Below, piece by piece: positions 54,070-64,000 of a stretch of 64,000 nt of DNA (position 1 is the stretch's first letter; the number at the start of each line of letters is the position of its first letter). Under the pieces are notes generated by a model. The model saw only the letters and a program-made list of their open reading frames with translations, did not search any database and had not been told where the DNA came from. Made by a program: the position numbers and the translations under genes. The DNA comes from Saprospiraceae bacterium (GTDB taxonomy: Bacteria > Bacteroidota > Bacteroidia > Chitinophagales > Saprospiraceae): assembly GCA_016717655.1 (NCBI GenBank), contig JADKFC010000010.1:1-64000 (forward strand), in the 5' to 3' direction.

Positions 54070-57000
54070 ATGGTGAAAAAAATAATATTTTCAGCGTGTA
54101 TCACCCTTTCCGCACTGGCTGCAGGACAAGCTCAAAAGATTAGTTCAGCTACTATCGGCGACGTGGCAGCCAGATCAATAGGTCCTGCTGTTATGGGTGG
54201 TCGTATTACCTGCATTGAAGGTGTCAACACAAAGCCCAAAGTGGTTTATGTGGAGCTGCCGGAGGAGGTGTATGGAAAACCGATGATGCCGGCGTAAGTT
54301 TTAAGTCCATCTTCGACAAATACTGCCAGTCAATAGGCGACATTGCCATTGATCAAAAGCATCCTGATACCTTGTGGGTAGGAACGGGTGAGAGCAATAT
54401 GAGAAATACGGTGTCCATCGGAAACGGTATTTTTATGAGCAAGGATGGAGGAGAGAACTGGCAGCAGATGGGACTGCAAAAAACAGAACACATCAGCAAG
54501 GTCATCATCCATCCGGGTAATTCCAATGTTTTGTACGTGGCGGCTCCAGGTCCACTTTGGAGCGATGGTCCGGACAGGGGTATTTTTAAAACCACCGATG
54601 GGGGAAAGACCTGGGAGAAAATTTACTATATCAATGAACGAACCGGTTGTGCCGATTTGATCATGGATCCACGAGATCCTGAGACCCTGATAGCCACCAT
54701 GTGGGAATTCAGGAGAAAGCCTTTTGCCTTCTCATCCGGCGGACCCTCAAGCGGGATCTTTAAAAGTATCGATGGAGGTAAAACGTGGAGACCCATCCGC
54801 AAAGGACTTCCGGAAGGAGACCTCGGAAGGATGGCTGTAGCCCAGGCACCCTCCAAGCCCGACAGATTGGTCATGGTTTGTGAGTCAAAAGAAACCAAAC
54901 TTTATCTCTCTGAAGATGGTGGAGAAAATTGGAAAGAGCAGGCATCTACCTTCAATGTAAAGGCCCGTCCTTTTTATTTCTCAACCCTCGAGTTTGATCC
55001 CAAAGATGCTAACCGCTTATATCGTCCCGCCTTTAACATGTCTATCAGTGATGATGGGGGGTACTCTTTTTACGATGCTCCGGGAGGTGCAGGTGTTCAT
55101 GCCGATCACCACGCCTTGTGGATCAATCCTGAAAACACCAGTCAGATGTACCTGGGTACCGATGGCGGAGTTTACATGAGTGTAGACAGGGGTAACAACT
55201 GGCAGTTTATCAGATGCCTGCCTGTATCTCAGTTTTACCATGTAGATGTAGACAACCAGCAACCCTATTACAGGGTTTACGGCGGTCTTCAGGACAATGG
55301 TTCGTGGATGGCGCCAAGCCAAAGCCCGGGTGGTGTTGAAAACAGTGATTGGGTGTCGCTCTATGGAGGCGATGGATTTTGGGTAGTACCCGATCCAAAA
55401 GACCCCAACTATGCTTATGCAGAATACCAGGGTGGCAACATGGCCAGGGTCAATCTTAAGACCAATACCTCAAGATCAATCAAGCCCTTTGAAGAGCCGG
55501 GAGATGAAAAACTCAGGTGGCACTGGAATACACCCCTGGTGATGTCGCCCAATAGAAAGGGAGCGCTTTATACAGGTGCTCAATACCTCTATCGCACATC
55601 GAATCAGGGTAAATCGTGGGTAAAACTATCACCAGATCTGACTACCAACGACAAGGAAAAACAAAAACAGGAAGAATCTGGAGGCTTGTCGGCAGATGTT
55701 ACTTCTGCAGAAAACCACTGTATCATTTACAGCATAACTGAATCACCCCTCGACTCCAATACCATCTATGTAGGTACGGATGACGGCAATTTGCAGGTGA
55801 CCAGTGATGGTGGCAAAACCTGGAACAACCAGGCAGCGAGCTATGCCGCAGCGAGCATTCCCAAGGGTACCTGGGTATCCAGTATTACTGCTTCAGTACA
55901 TGACGTCAATACTGTTTTTGCCACCTTTGACAACCACACTTATGGTGACCACAACACTTATGCTGCGGTCTCCAAAGACAAGGGGAGGACGTGGACTCGA
56001 TTTACAAGCAATGAATTTACCGGCTTTGCCAATAAAATTCTGCAGGACACCGAAAACCCGTCTCTGCTCTATCTGGGCACTGAAATGGGCTTGTTCATGA
56101 GTTTTGATGCCGGTCAGTCCTGGGTGCGTTACAAAGCCGAGTTTCCATGGATGGCCATGGTGCGTGATTTTGTAATTCATCCGTCTGGTGATCTTGTGAT
56201 TGCAACCCACGGCAGAGGTATTTACATCATCGATGATTTGGGACCCTTGCGTGAGATCAACAAGGCAGATCTGAGTCAGGATGTATTGTTCCTGGAATCA
56301 AGAGAAGCCTATTGCTCCTCCGGCAGAATGGGTGGCAACCAAACCTGGAATGCAGGTGAATACAATGGCGCTAATTATACCGATAATGCTGTCATAACGT
56401 ATTACCTAAAAGACAGGATGGCTTCAGGCGATGCCAAGATCATTATCCGCGACAGCACCGGTAAAGTTATCAGAGATCTACCGGCCGGCAAAAGAAAGGG
56501 AATCAATAAATTGGCATGGGATATGCGCCTGGCACCTCCTAAAGTGCCTGAAGGAGGTACTAAACTCAGCTTTGGTGGTTTTATGGGTCCATTGGTATTG
56601 CCTGGAAAATACTCGGCAGAGTTAAGGGTTGGTAATCAGACATACAATCATGATTTTGAAATCAAGGCCGATGATCTGGTGGATTACACACCTGAAGAAA
56701 GGAAGTCGCAGTTTGACTTGTCCATGAAACTATTCAATCAGCTCGAGCAGCTGGCAGCCAGGATGGAAGAAATAACCCTCTATCAGGAGCAGGCAGATAG
56801 TTTGATGAAACTGGCTACAGACGCCAAACTGAAGGCATCGATCAAAATATACAGGGACTCTCTTGAAAACATTAGAAAAGACCTGGTTCCTACGAAACAC
56901 ACCTCTATTTTTGCCGACGAAGAGCGTCTTCGCGAAAAGATTGTAGATGTGTACAGTCAGGTACTTTCTTATGAAGGTGAACCTAATAACTACGTTTACA

Positions 57001-57149
57001 AAAGAATGGAGGGACTGAAGATGGAAGTGGAGAAATTAGAAAAGAGACACGAAACCATCAATCAGAAACAACTGGAACCATTGAACCAGAAATTGGTCAA
57101 AAAGGGATTAAAGCCCATTGAAAAACCCATAAAAGAAGTGAAACCTTAA
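54070..57149 (+). CDS. Sortilin/BNR-repeat propeller protein (one frameshift)
   Basis: About 1,025 residues. A signal peptide (MVKKIIFSACITLSALAAGQAQ) is followed by a large beta-propeller with many aspartate-box (BNR/sortilin-like) motifs such as SKDGGENWQQM, TTDGGKTWEK, SEDGGENWKE and TSDGGKTWNN. The last ~200 residues are a helical C-terminal part rich in Glu and Lys (RMEEITLYQEQADSLMKL). The frame breaks near 54256 where GTGGAGC should be GTGGGAGC; adding one G joins MVKKIIFSAC... with VWKTDDAGVSF. Substrate binding or glycan hydrolysis is possible. Confidence 0.88.
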
Positions 57150-57153
57150 AATT

Positions 57154-57181
57154 AAAAAGGCCCCAAACGGGGCCTTTTTTT
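57154..57181. terminator. Bidirectional intrinsic terminator
   Basis: AAAAAGGCCCC / GGGGCCTTTTT stem with the loop AAAC. It serves the convergent propeller and lipoprotein genes. Confidence 0.9.
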
Positions 57182-57188
57182 ATGGAGC

Positions 57189-57971
57189 TTATTTTATGAA
57201 AACCAAGGTTGAAATACCTCCGTTGCCCCCGCTCACATTCCGTAGTTCGAGTTTATTGGCCGTTTGAGATATTACCTCCCAATCGTCGTTGAGTTCGTCT
57301 AATTTGGCTGTGACCGGAAATTGGAATATCATTTTATTTTTTCCACTGTCAATTATGGAACTCCAGTTACCTGTAACCGTGCCGCTGTTGGTGGTAACAC
57401 TGATGGTTCCATTGGTGTTGAACACAAATCCAAAACCACTGTAGTAGGAGGTGCGGTCCCGGTCCTTATCTACATAGCTGGATACCTTCCACGATCCTAC
57501 AGGTGCGCTGATGGTAACATCATTGCCCGGACTTGCTACCGGTAAGCGACCAAAGGTGAGCAGGTCGGTACCTCCATTGCCTCCACTTACATGTTTGAGT
57601 TGGATGATGTCCTGGTTTTGCAGTAAGATTTCCCAATCTTCGTTCAACTCGTCAAAAGGTGAAACATTGGGAAAGGTAAGCACCATTTTGGTTTTACCGC
57701 TGTCATTTAATTTCTTCCAGCTTCCTTTTATCTCTGTGCTTCCTTTAACCGCAGTGATAGTGCCGTTGGGCTGGAAGGCAAACTGGTAGTTGTAAAAACG
57801 AGAGGTCTCTACCGTTGCGTCTTCTGAAAACAGGGTAACATACCATGTACCGGAACTCACCGGCATGGTGCTATTGAGGTTGTCGGTGGTTGAGGCATCG
57901 TCGTCACTTTTCTGACAAGAAATCAAAATACAGAGGCATAGGACCATCAGTCCATGAAGAGTTGTTTTCAT
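57189..57971 (-). CDS. Lipoprotein with two repeated domains
   Basis: A 260-residue lipoprotein (MKTTLHGLMVLCLCILISCQ, cysteine 19) with two copies of a ~105-residue domain. Both carry DELNEDWEI or DELNDDWEV and HVSGGNGG/NVSGGNGG near their ends, and each is strand-rich with GTWYV/GSWKV starts. This looks like a lipocalin-like or calycin-type repeat. Function not known. Likely outer membrane, outward or inward facing not clear. Confidence 0.75.
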   Translation of the reverse strand: MKTTLHGLMVLCLCILISCQKSDDDASTTDNLNSTMPVSSGTWYVTLFSEDATVETSRFYNYQFAFQPNGTITAVKGSTEIKGSWKKLNDSGKTKMVLTFPNVSPFDELNEDWEILLQNQDIIQLKHVSGGNGGTDLLTFGRLPVASPGNDVTISAPVGSWKVSSYVDKDRDRTSYYSGFGFVFNTNGTISVTTNSGTVTGNWSSIIDSGKNKMIFQFPVTAKLDELNDDWEVISQTANKLELRNVSGGNGGISTLVFIK

Positions 57972-58208
57972 GATGAATCATTTTAGAAATTAAAAAAGGA
58001 AAGTTTTTGTTTCGATCGGTATGAGTTAGTCAATCGAAGCATGATCCAAATGTATACGTAAGTAGGCGATACAAAAAGTCAAATGGCTTGTAACGGCAAT
58101 TGTTGGCCACTGAAGCAGTAAATAGGATTACTGAAATTGACTTAGACATTTTGAAAAAGCTGTTATCAGCCGGATGGCTTTGTTACCCGATATATGTTGC
58201 GCCTGGTT

Positions 58209-60136
58209 TCATGGCAGATCATAGGCTACCGAAAGGGCCAGGTTAAGCTCCCGATTGTCCAGTCTTCTACCGGCCAATGAAAATGCCAACTTTGGCTTGC
58301 CCAATTGCAAACTTAAAACACAGCTATCCGTATCCGGCCCATACCAAAACAAGTCCATGCCGCTGATGCGCCTGAAGCTGCCCACCATCAGGCTCCATCT
58401 TTGATAGGGGGTGGCGTCATAACTAATCCTTGCTTTTACATCTCCAAAGAATCGATTGCCCTGTGTTTGTTCGGCAGCAATTGATACAACATAACTGTAC
58501 CTACTGCCCAGCTTGCGTTGCCAGTCGAAGAGGAGGTCTCTGGCAATGTTGACCCAGGCCAGGTTGCGGATTAAAACGGAGGGATCTACCGTCATAAGCC
58601 GGATCTCCTTGGCTATGACAAAACTACGATTCTGTAAAGTCAGTGTAGTGAGTTGGGTTTTATCATCAGAAGGCCAGGTCACCTTTACACCCTGGTGCAG
58701 TAAACGCCGCCATCACCTGAAGTGGTAAACTCGGCGTAGTTTTGGTTTTCGGAAATAAAGTGCTGGGCATTGACAAGGCCTTCCAAACTGGCCAGGCCAA
58801 AAAAAGACAGCTTTGATTTAGCCAGAAATCGGATCGGTCGGGTTTGGATGCCTGCCATTAAACGGGGCATCACCAAGGTAGCCTGTGAGGTGGTAAAATC
58901 GTAGCCTGGGAAAAAAACATTCTTTTTGTTTACATCATTGTATTGCAGTGCCTGCAAAGCAAAGGCTGTAGAAGTTTGTAAAAAATGACGGTTATTTTGC
59001 CACCTTTTAAAGAAGGTCAACACCGTAAAAGTCTGGTCATTGGCCATTTTACCTGTGGCAAGATCGATGGCAGCATTGTTTTTTCTACGGGTAAAACTGG
59101 CATAAGTATAACTTTCTCCGGGGTCAATACCACTTAACCTGGTTTTTTCTTCTGCCTCATAGAAACGTTGATCCAGCACATTGCCCAGGCTCGTTTTTTT
59201 AAAGTCTATGGGCCTGATCCAGTCGGTATTTTTATCGTACTGCCAGACCCTGTAGACATTGCCGTAGTTGCGACCATGATCGTAACCGCGAATATTTTCT
59301 TTTTGAATCAACCTGCCCCAATCCAATTCAAACTGTTGCTGGGGTTGTAGTGGATTTTGGGCGATCAGGGTCACGTGATGCGAACTTTGGGTTACCCATG
59401 ATACAAGATAGAGGTAATCATCCATTTGGATCGACTTGTCGGGATACTGGTATTTAAAATAGGCATTGCCCATTTCAAGGAGCAACCTTAGCCCGGTGTC
59501 ATGGATGTCTCTGCACACCCCGGCCACACTGGTCGTATCAAAGGCCCTGAAGGTTTTAAAAATATCGGCAACGCCCAGCACATCACCTGCACTGGGCATC
59601 GATGGCTTTACCCGCTGATGGTCGTAGTGATAATCATAATGTTCCTCCATCAGCAGGGTTACAAAGTAGAGGTAGTCCGTCCAGTTGAACTTTTGTTCGG
59701 GTAAAAGATAATCCATGCCATATTTTACGGCTGCAGCCAAATCTTCATCTCGTTGGATGTTGACCAACTTAGTCCTCCATAGGCCCAATATCAAACTTTT
59801 GTCATCCCTTTTTTTTAGATCATTAGGGTTGCAATAAAACAACTTTTGAAGATAATCCATATTGGCTGCAAAGGGCAGATTCAACCGATCCTTTGTTTCA
59901 AGTGCCTCCTGGATCTTCCAGTTGTATGGGATCAGGTATTTGTCATTGCTCAGATCGCTAACAAGGTGATAGCGATCCAGTGTGCGGTAGATATCGGGTG
60001 TTTGCTGATAAAAAAACTGTAATCGGGTGACATCCATTTGGGAACTGTCTTTTCCCATAGGATACGCAAAGGACTGCGCCCTTGCACTCTGACAAAGCAT
60101 CAATATCCAGGCTAAGATTACAATTTTGGTATACAT
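58209..60136 (-). CDS. Large exported protein of unknown function (one frameshift)
   Basis: About 642 residues: a signal peptide (MYTKIVILAWILMLCQSARA) and then a long strand- and helix-mixed body (LRLLLEMGNAYFKYQYPDKS, VWQYDKNTDWIRPIDFKK). The frame breaks at a GGG run near 58686; adding a G joins GVYCTR with VKVTWPSDDKTQ. The C-terminus has barrel-like strands (RFFGDVKARISYDATPYQRWSLMVGS). I recognise no family. It may be an outer membrane or T9SS-related protein. Confidence 0.65.
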
Positions 60137-60216
60137 CTTTTACGCAAACCTCTTGTACAGTAAGGTCTGCTATCCTGATCAGAAGATCAATGATGCAGGT
60201 CATAAAAGAAGAAATC

Positions 60217-60452
60217 GCTTACGGCTTACGGCCTACGGCTCACCGCTCACGGCTTACCGCTTACGGCTTACCGCTTACGGCTCACCGCTTACCGCATATC
60301 TATCTGGCTAGCGCCAGTTAGACAGGCTGCTTACGGCTCACCGCTTATCTACCTGGCTAACGCCAGTTAAGTTAGACAGGCCGCTCACTGCTTACCGCTC
60401 ACTGCTTACCGCTCACTGCTTACGGCTCACGGCTCACGGCTTACCGCTTACT
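60217..60452. repeat. 7-bp GCTTACG/GCTCACC tandem array with two hairpin inserts
   Basis: The unit is 7 bp (GCTTACG, GCTTACC, GCTCACC, GCTCACG), repeated in variable order. It is interrupted by two similar inserts of ~35 bp at 60295-60328 and 60346-60382, each with a palindrome (CTGGCTAGCGCCAG 60304-60317; CTGGCTAACGCCAG 60353-60366) and the common AGACAGGC end. No gene. Confidence 0.85.
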
Positions 60453-60533
60453 GTTCGGCGGCCCGCGATAGAATTACTTTAATGAACTATCCCGAATTGA
60501 AATGCACACAATCTCGGACAAGCTTGAACGTTG

Positions 60534-60587
60534 CCGTGCAAAGCTTTGCACGGTTCCCTCATTATCGAGTGAAATCTTTCACTCGAT
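60534..60587. repeat. Two adjacent perfect palindromes
   Basis: CCGTGCAAAGCTTTGCACGG (60534-60553) is a perfect 20-bp palindrome. Ten bases further, ATCGAGTGAAA-TC-TTTCACTCGAT (60564-60587) has 11-bp perfect arms. No flanking gene starts nearby, so they may be structural or recombination sites. Confidence 0.85.
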
Positions 60588-60617
60588 TTGCTCCAAAGTC
60601 GCAACCATTCGGTCATG

Positions 60618-60752
60618 CCCCGCGCTCCGCCGCTCCACGCTCCGCGCTCCGCCGCTCCCGCTCCGCCGCTCCACGCTCCGCCGCTCCACGCTCCGCCGCT
60701 CCACGCTCCGCCGCCCCGCGCTCCGCCGCCCCGCGCTCCGCCGCCCCGCGCC
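60618..60752. repeat. GC-rich 15-bp tandem array
   Basis: Units such as CGCTCCACGCTCCGC and CGCCCCGCGCTCCGC repeat about eight times. It gives open frames in several phases (APRSA or RRSVE repeats), none of which look like a gene. It ends just before the stop of the TonB-dependent receptor. Confidence 0.85.
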
Positions 60753-60762
60753 TTTCAGAACT

Positions 60763-63121
60763 TCAAAAATCAAGTTGGAAGGTCAAAATAGGAGTCAAAG
60801 TGCTTTGGCTGCGATAGGCCCAGCGCAGGCTTTCTTTTTTGAATTCGTAGGCGATGTAATCATCGTTTTTGCGGTTGATTACATTTTGGATGTCCAGGGC
60901 CAGCCACCAGGAAGAACCGGCCTTGTTTTTGCGCAAAGCCAATCTTAGATCCGGTCTCAGGTAAAAAGAAATTCTGTCAGTCATTGGCGCGAATGGTCTA
61001 AAATGCTTCTTTGCCATCTGTGGCTTCAGATCCGGGTAGGAGTGGTGTTATGGGCATACCGGCATTGTAAATCGTTCTGAAGCCCATTTCCAGGCTTGTA
61101 GTGCGATTGAGTTGCCAGTTTTTCCCGCCGGAAAAAGTGAGGGCATATCGGCCATTGTATCGCGTATTGTAAAACTAAACCCCCTTTTTCCGTTTGAAAA
61201 GTAGAGCTGTACACCGAGCCGCTGAGGATAAAAAACGAGCCTGATTGAAATGTTTTTTCGATTACGGCATCGATGCCATAGTTTCTACCCAGGCCATCGG
61301 GGCGGAGGGTTTTATTGGTAAACCCTCAAAAGTATTGAGGGCCCAGAAAATTTGGTTTTGGTCTGTATTGACCGGAACATTGGAAAGATTTTGGTGGTAC
61401 CCTTCCAGCTGAATTCTTAAGCCATTTTTAAATAGATGGGTCAGGGCCAGCACCCATTGATCAGAATGGATCAGGGGCAGAGACCGATTGGGAAAATCGA
61501 TACCGTCAACGCTGGTAAAATAAATTCCCGGTGTTTGCATCGAGCTTTGCCTGCCCCAGGCCAGGGCCACATCCGTCTGATCGGTAAATCTGTACTTCAT
61601 TGAAAACCGGGGGTCGATGGCCTTGCTTTCATTCATGGATAAAGCCATGCCGTGGACACCCAGGTTGAGCATCAGCCTCGGATGTGGGTGGTAGCTGAGC
61701 TGGGCATAAGGCTGCCATAAAATACTGTTTCCTGTTCCCTTGATCGCTTCAAGAAAAGTATGGGTGTTAAAATTTAACTCCCTTGAATTGAGATCAAACC
61801 ACAGTTGGGTAGCCAAAAAGCCCAGCTTAAAACTTGTTTTAGTACCGGGACTCCACTTATAGAAGCCGCTCAGTGAGAGACGGCTGTTGTTGATTTTTTC
61901 TTCTTCATAATTGGTAGCAGTTTCCGTGCTGTTGAGCGTATCCTTTACCATGTGTTGGTTTTGACCCATGTAGGCCAGGTTGAGTCGGATGTAAGCTTGG
62001 TCGTTGATGAAGTAATTGTAAGAAGCACCCACCACTCCCATGCGCGTGGTAAAATTGTATTGGCTATAATCGCTGAAGGTAGTCCTTGGGGAATCCGCAG
62101 GTCTGAAACTTTCTACACTGTTTCCCCCGATACCCCATAGGCTGAACTGCGATTTTTTCCCTTTGTGAAAAATTTTGAATGAGAAGTCCTGAAAGTTGTT
62201 GCCTGTGCGTGGCCCAACCAGGTAGACGCCCATTGCATTGAGGATGCCCAGGGTAGAGTAGCGAAAGTTGGCCAGGTAAGAAGACTTCCCCTTTTGGATG
62301 GGCCCTTCTGTGGCGATGTCGAGTCCTAGAATACCGGCCCTCAGCGTGTGTTCTTTGGTATAGAGGTTGCCGTTCCTGAATTGCATATCAAAGACGCCGG
62401 AAAAGGCATTGCCATACTCCGCCGGAAAGGCCCCCATTGAAAAATCGGAACTGCCCAACATGGTAGCACTGAAGATGGTTATGCCTCCACCGGATCCGCC
62501 CCTGGTAGCAAAGTGATTGGGATTGGGAATGTCGATGCCTTCGAGTCGCCACAACAAACCCTGGGTAGCATTGCCGCGGATCACGATGTCGTTGCTGTTG
62601 TCTCTGGCAGGCTGCACACCGGGGAAGCCCATGACCAGCCTGCCCGGATCATTGGCAGTGGCGGCATGGTATTGGAGTTCTTCGGGTTCCAGTCTGCGGG
62701 TGCTGGCTACCGCCAGTTGATTGACAGCCTGATAACTGCGTTTAGTATCTGTTACCACAACCTCACCCATTTCCACACCCGGAGAGAGGGCCATTTCGAT
62801 AAAATACTCCTTGGCAGAATTGAGCAGGATGTTGTCTCTTTCAAACGAAGAATAACCCGTGTACCGGCACACCACCGTCCTGCGACCTACCGGCACTTGC
62901 TCCAGGACAAACTTCCCTTCGGCATCCGAAACCGTACCTATGATTGGGTCAATGCCCATAACATAGACCTCCGCCCCGATGAGTGGCTCGCGATTGGTAG
63001 CATCGACAACAACACCTCTTATGGTTTGGGTGAGGGATTGGGCAAACAGCCTGTTTACTGAAAGGGTGGTTAACAGAAATGAAAACAAGAGGAGATTTTG
63101 GTATCTATTTCCTTCTTTCAT
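60763..63121 (-). CDS. TonB-dependent receptor with carboxypeptidase-like N-terminal domain (frameshifted)
   Basis: About 785 residues. A signal peptide (MKEGNRYQNLLLFSFLLTTLSV) and a carboxypeptidase-regulatory-like domain (RGVVVDATNREPLIGAEVYVMG) come first. A plug (LVMGFPGVQPARDNSNDIVIRGN, LEGIDIPNPNHFATRGGSGG) and a long beta barrel follow. The frame is broken near 61320 (a GGG/TTT run), near 61170, and near 61015; the fragments continue in order (TLRPDGLGRNYGID, SLEMGFRTIYNAGMPITPLLPG, DRISFYLRPDLRL). The protein ends TFQLDF, a typical barrel end. It transports an unknown ligand; no SusD is next to it. Confidence 0.9.
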
Positions 63122-63256
63122 AATGCTGAGATTGATTAAATAATCAACTAAATTAATATAAAAATAGGAAAGATGAGAACACAAATCCTTATATGATTGG
63201 GTAAGCCCTAATATCGGAGTGAATTAGATTCAACCCCATACCTTAAAAATTCTGAC

Positions 63257-63781
63257 CTACAACTTGATAAAGGTAATTATTCCAATCGAGGGCAATCTTA
63301 CAATATTGTCAAGGTTAAATTCTATTCCGGGAAAAGGCACAGGAGGCCTGGCTTTAATTGGTGTGGTTTCTTCAGAGAGCGTAAAATTTATTCCTCCGTC
63401 CAGGGCGAATCCGAAGGATTGGGTTATGTTGATTTCCCTGCCTAAGCGCATTCCAAATAATCTGATGTTGTTTTTTTCATATTCATTTTTCCCCTTAAAA
63501 TAATAATAATTCCATTTGACATACCAGGGTTTGCGGCTGGAGAGTGAGGATTCTTTTCCAAAATGGAATAAAATATGGGCATTGTAAGATGAATAAGATT
63601 GACCGCCGAAGCCTACACTCGCTCCCCAATGGCCTTGGTCTATAATATACCTTGCCCCTATATTAAACAATTCAGGGTATCCCGCACCTGCTATAAGGTT
63701 AACGGATTTTTGAGCATAAAATGGACCGGTACTTAGAAAACTTAAAAGAATTATAAGTAAAAAGTGTGTTACGGGTTTCAT
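63257..63781 (-). CDS. Hypothetical exported protein
   Basis: A 174-residue protein with a signal peptide (MKPVTHFLLIILLSFLSTGPF, cut near YAQ). The body looks like an outer-membrane beta-strand protein (LIAGAGYPELFNIGARYI, GHWGASVGFGGQSYSSYNAHILFHFG, SFGFALDGGINFTL). No family is recognised. It is on the minus strand, upstream of the TonB-dependent receptor, and could be co-transcribed with it. Confidence 0.6.
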   Translation of the reverse strand: MKPVTHFLLIILLSFLSTGPFYAQKSVNLIAGAGYPELFNIGARYIIDQGHWGASVGFGGQSYSSYNAHILFHFGKESSLSSRKPWYVKWNYYYFKGKNEYEKNNIRLFGMRLGREINITQSFGFALDGGINFTLSEETTPIKARPPVPFPGIEFNLDNIVRLPSIGIITFIKL

Positions 63782-64000
63782 GGTGTATAATTTTTTTTAA
63801 GTGTTGAGTTTCTTCCTCAATTGAACCTTTTGTTTTTCACAAGGAATTTATCTACCGGGAGGTCCGCAAGGTTTCTTTTTTCTAGAAGATATAATGTAAA
63901 TTTGAATCTAAAGTGACATTGCAGGCGCAAAACACAATTTAAATCAGTGATGGAATTATTAATTTTGGCATTGTGCATGTAAAATGGACCCATATTAATT
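63782..64000. other. End of the window, no gene seen
   Basis: AT-rich sequence with no supported open frame. Confidence 0.4.

Noticed and set aside
60482..60948. Arg/Ala/Pro-rich frames of up to 148 residues
   Set aside because: They are generated by the 15-bp GC-rich repeat and run opposite to the end of the receptor gene.

Overview
The window looks like a chromosomal piece of a Bacteroidota bacterium, most likely Saprospiraceae or a close relative. Signs of this are -7 boxes of the TAnnTTTG type, a SprB-repeat adhesin-like protein, a one-piece hybrid two-component regulator, BshA (bacillithiol), PorT-like barrels, a DAHP synthase-chorismate mutase fusion, and frequent TTG/GTG starts with weak ribosome binding sites. 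There are no rRNA genes, phage, transposases or CRISPR arrays. One tRNA is present. Many genes (at least 13) carry 1-nt frameshifts, mostly in homopolymers and even in essential genes (accA, pheA). I read most of these as uncorrected sequencing indels and give merged gene spans with the break noted.

Layout. 1-6194 (minus): the tail of an FAD-dependent oxidoreductase gene, then a Type III-like restriction-modification pair (mod, res), both broken many times, with a nested palindrome between them. 6510-10989: an arsenic region. It holds arsR-thioredoxin-acr3-arsC and arsR-arsM, separated by tRNA-Pro(GGG), with five copies of a TTCG/ATCG-N8-CGAA/CGAT operator that mostly contain the promoter -7 box. 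10990-12994: repeats, a decayed DUF1801 gene and an OmpA-type lipoprotein. 12995-19986: a SMP-30-like propeller, a tightly overlapping minus-strand operon (bshA, SDR, cyclase, membrane protein, ABC permease, ABC ATPase) and a MerR/B12-binding regulator.

20129-24338 is an aromatic amino acid operon: prephenate dehydratase, aminotransferase, prephenate dehydrogenase and DAHP synthase-chorismate mutase. A 19-residue leader peptide with eight aromatic codons precedes it, followed by mutually exclusive 1:2, 2:3 and 3:4 hairpins. This is a complete ribosome-mediated attenuator and the best regulatory find here. 24339-28166 holds a noncoding array of ~185-bp units and a SprB-repeat protein.

28395-42236: DUF4349 lipoprotein, hybrid two-component regulator, SnoaL-like lipoprotein, intradiol dioxygenase-like protein, paaY, fadD, accA and a 13-haem cytochrome. 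42511-53051 is a stress-type island of small proteins (CsbD, cupin, Thivi_2564 and others), an AraC regulator, two barrel proteins and a GH130 phosphorylase overlapping a glycosyltransferase fusion. 53360-63781: secreted and envelope proteins, including a sortilin/BNR propeller and a TonB-dependent receptor, separated by a repeat- and palindrome-rich noncoding stretch (60137-60762).
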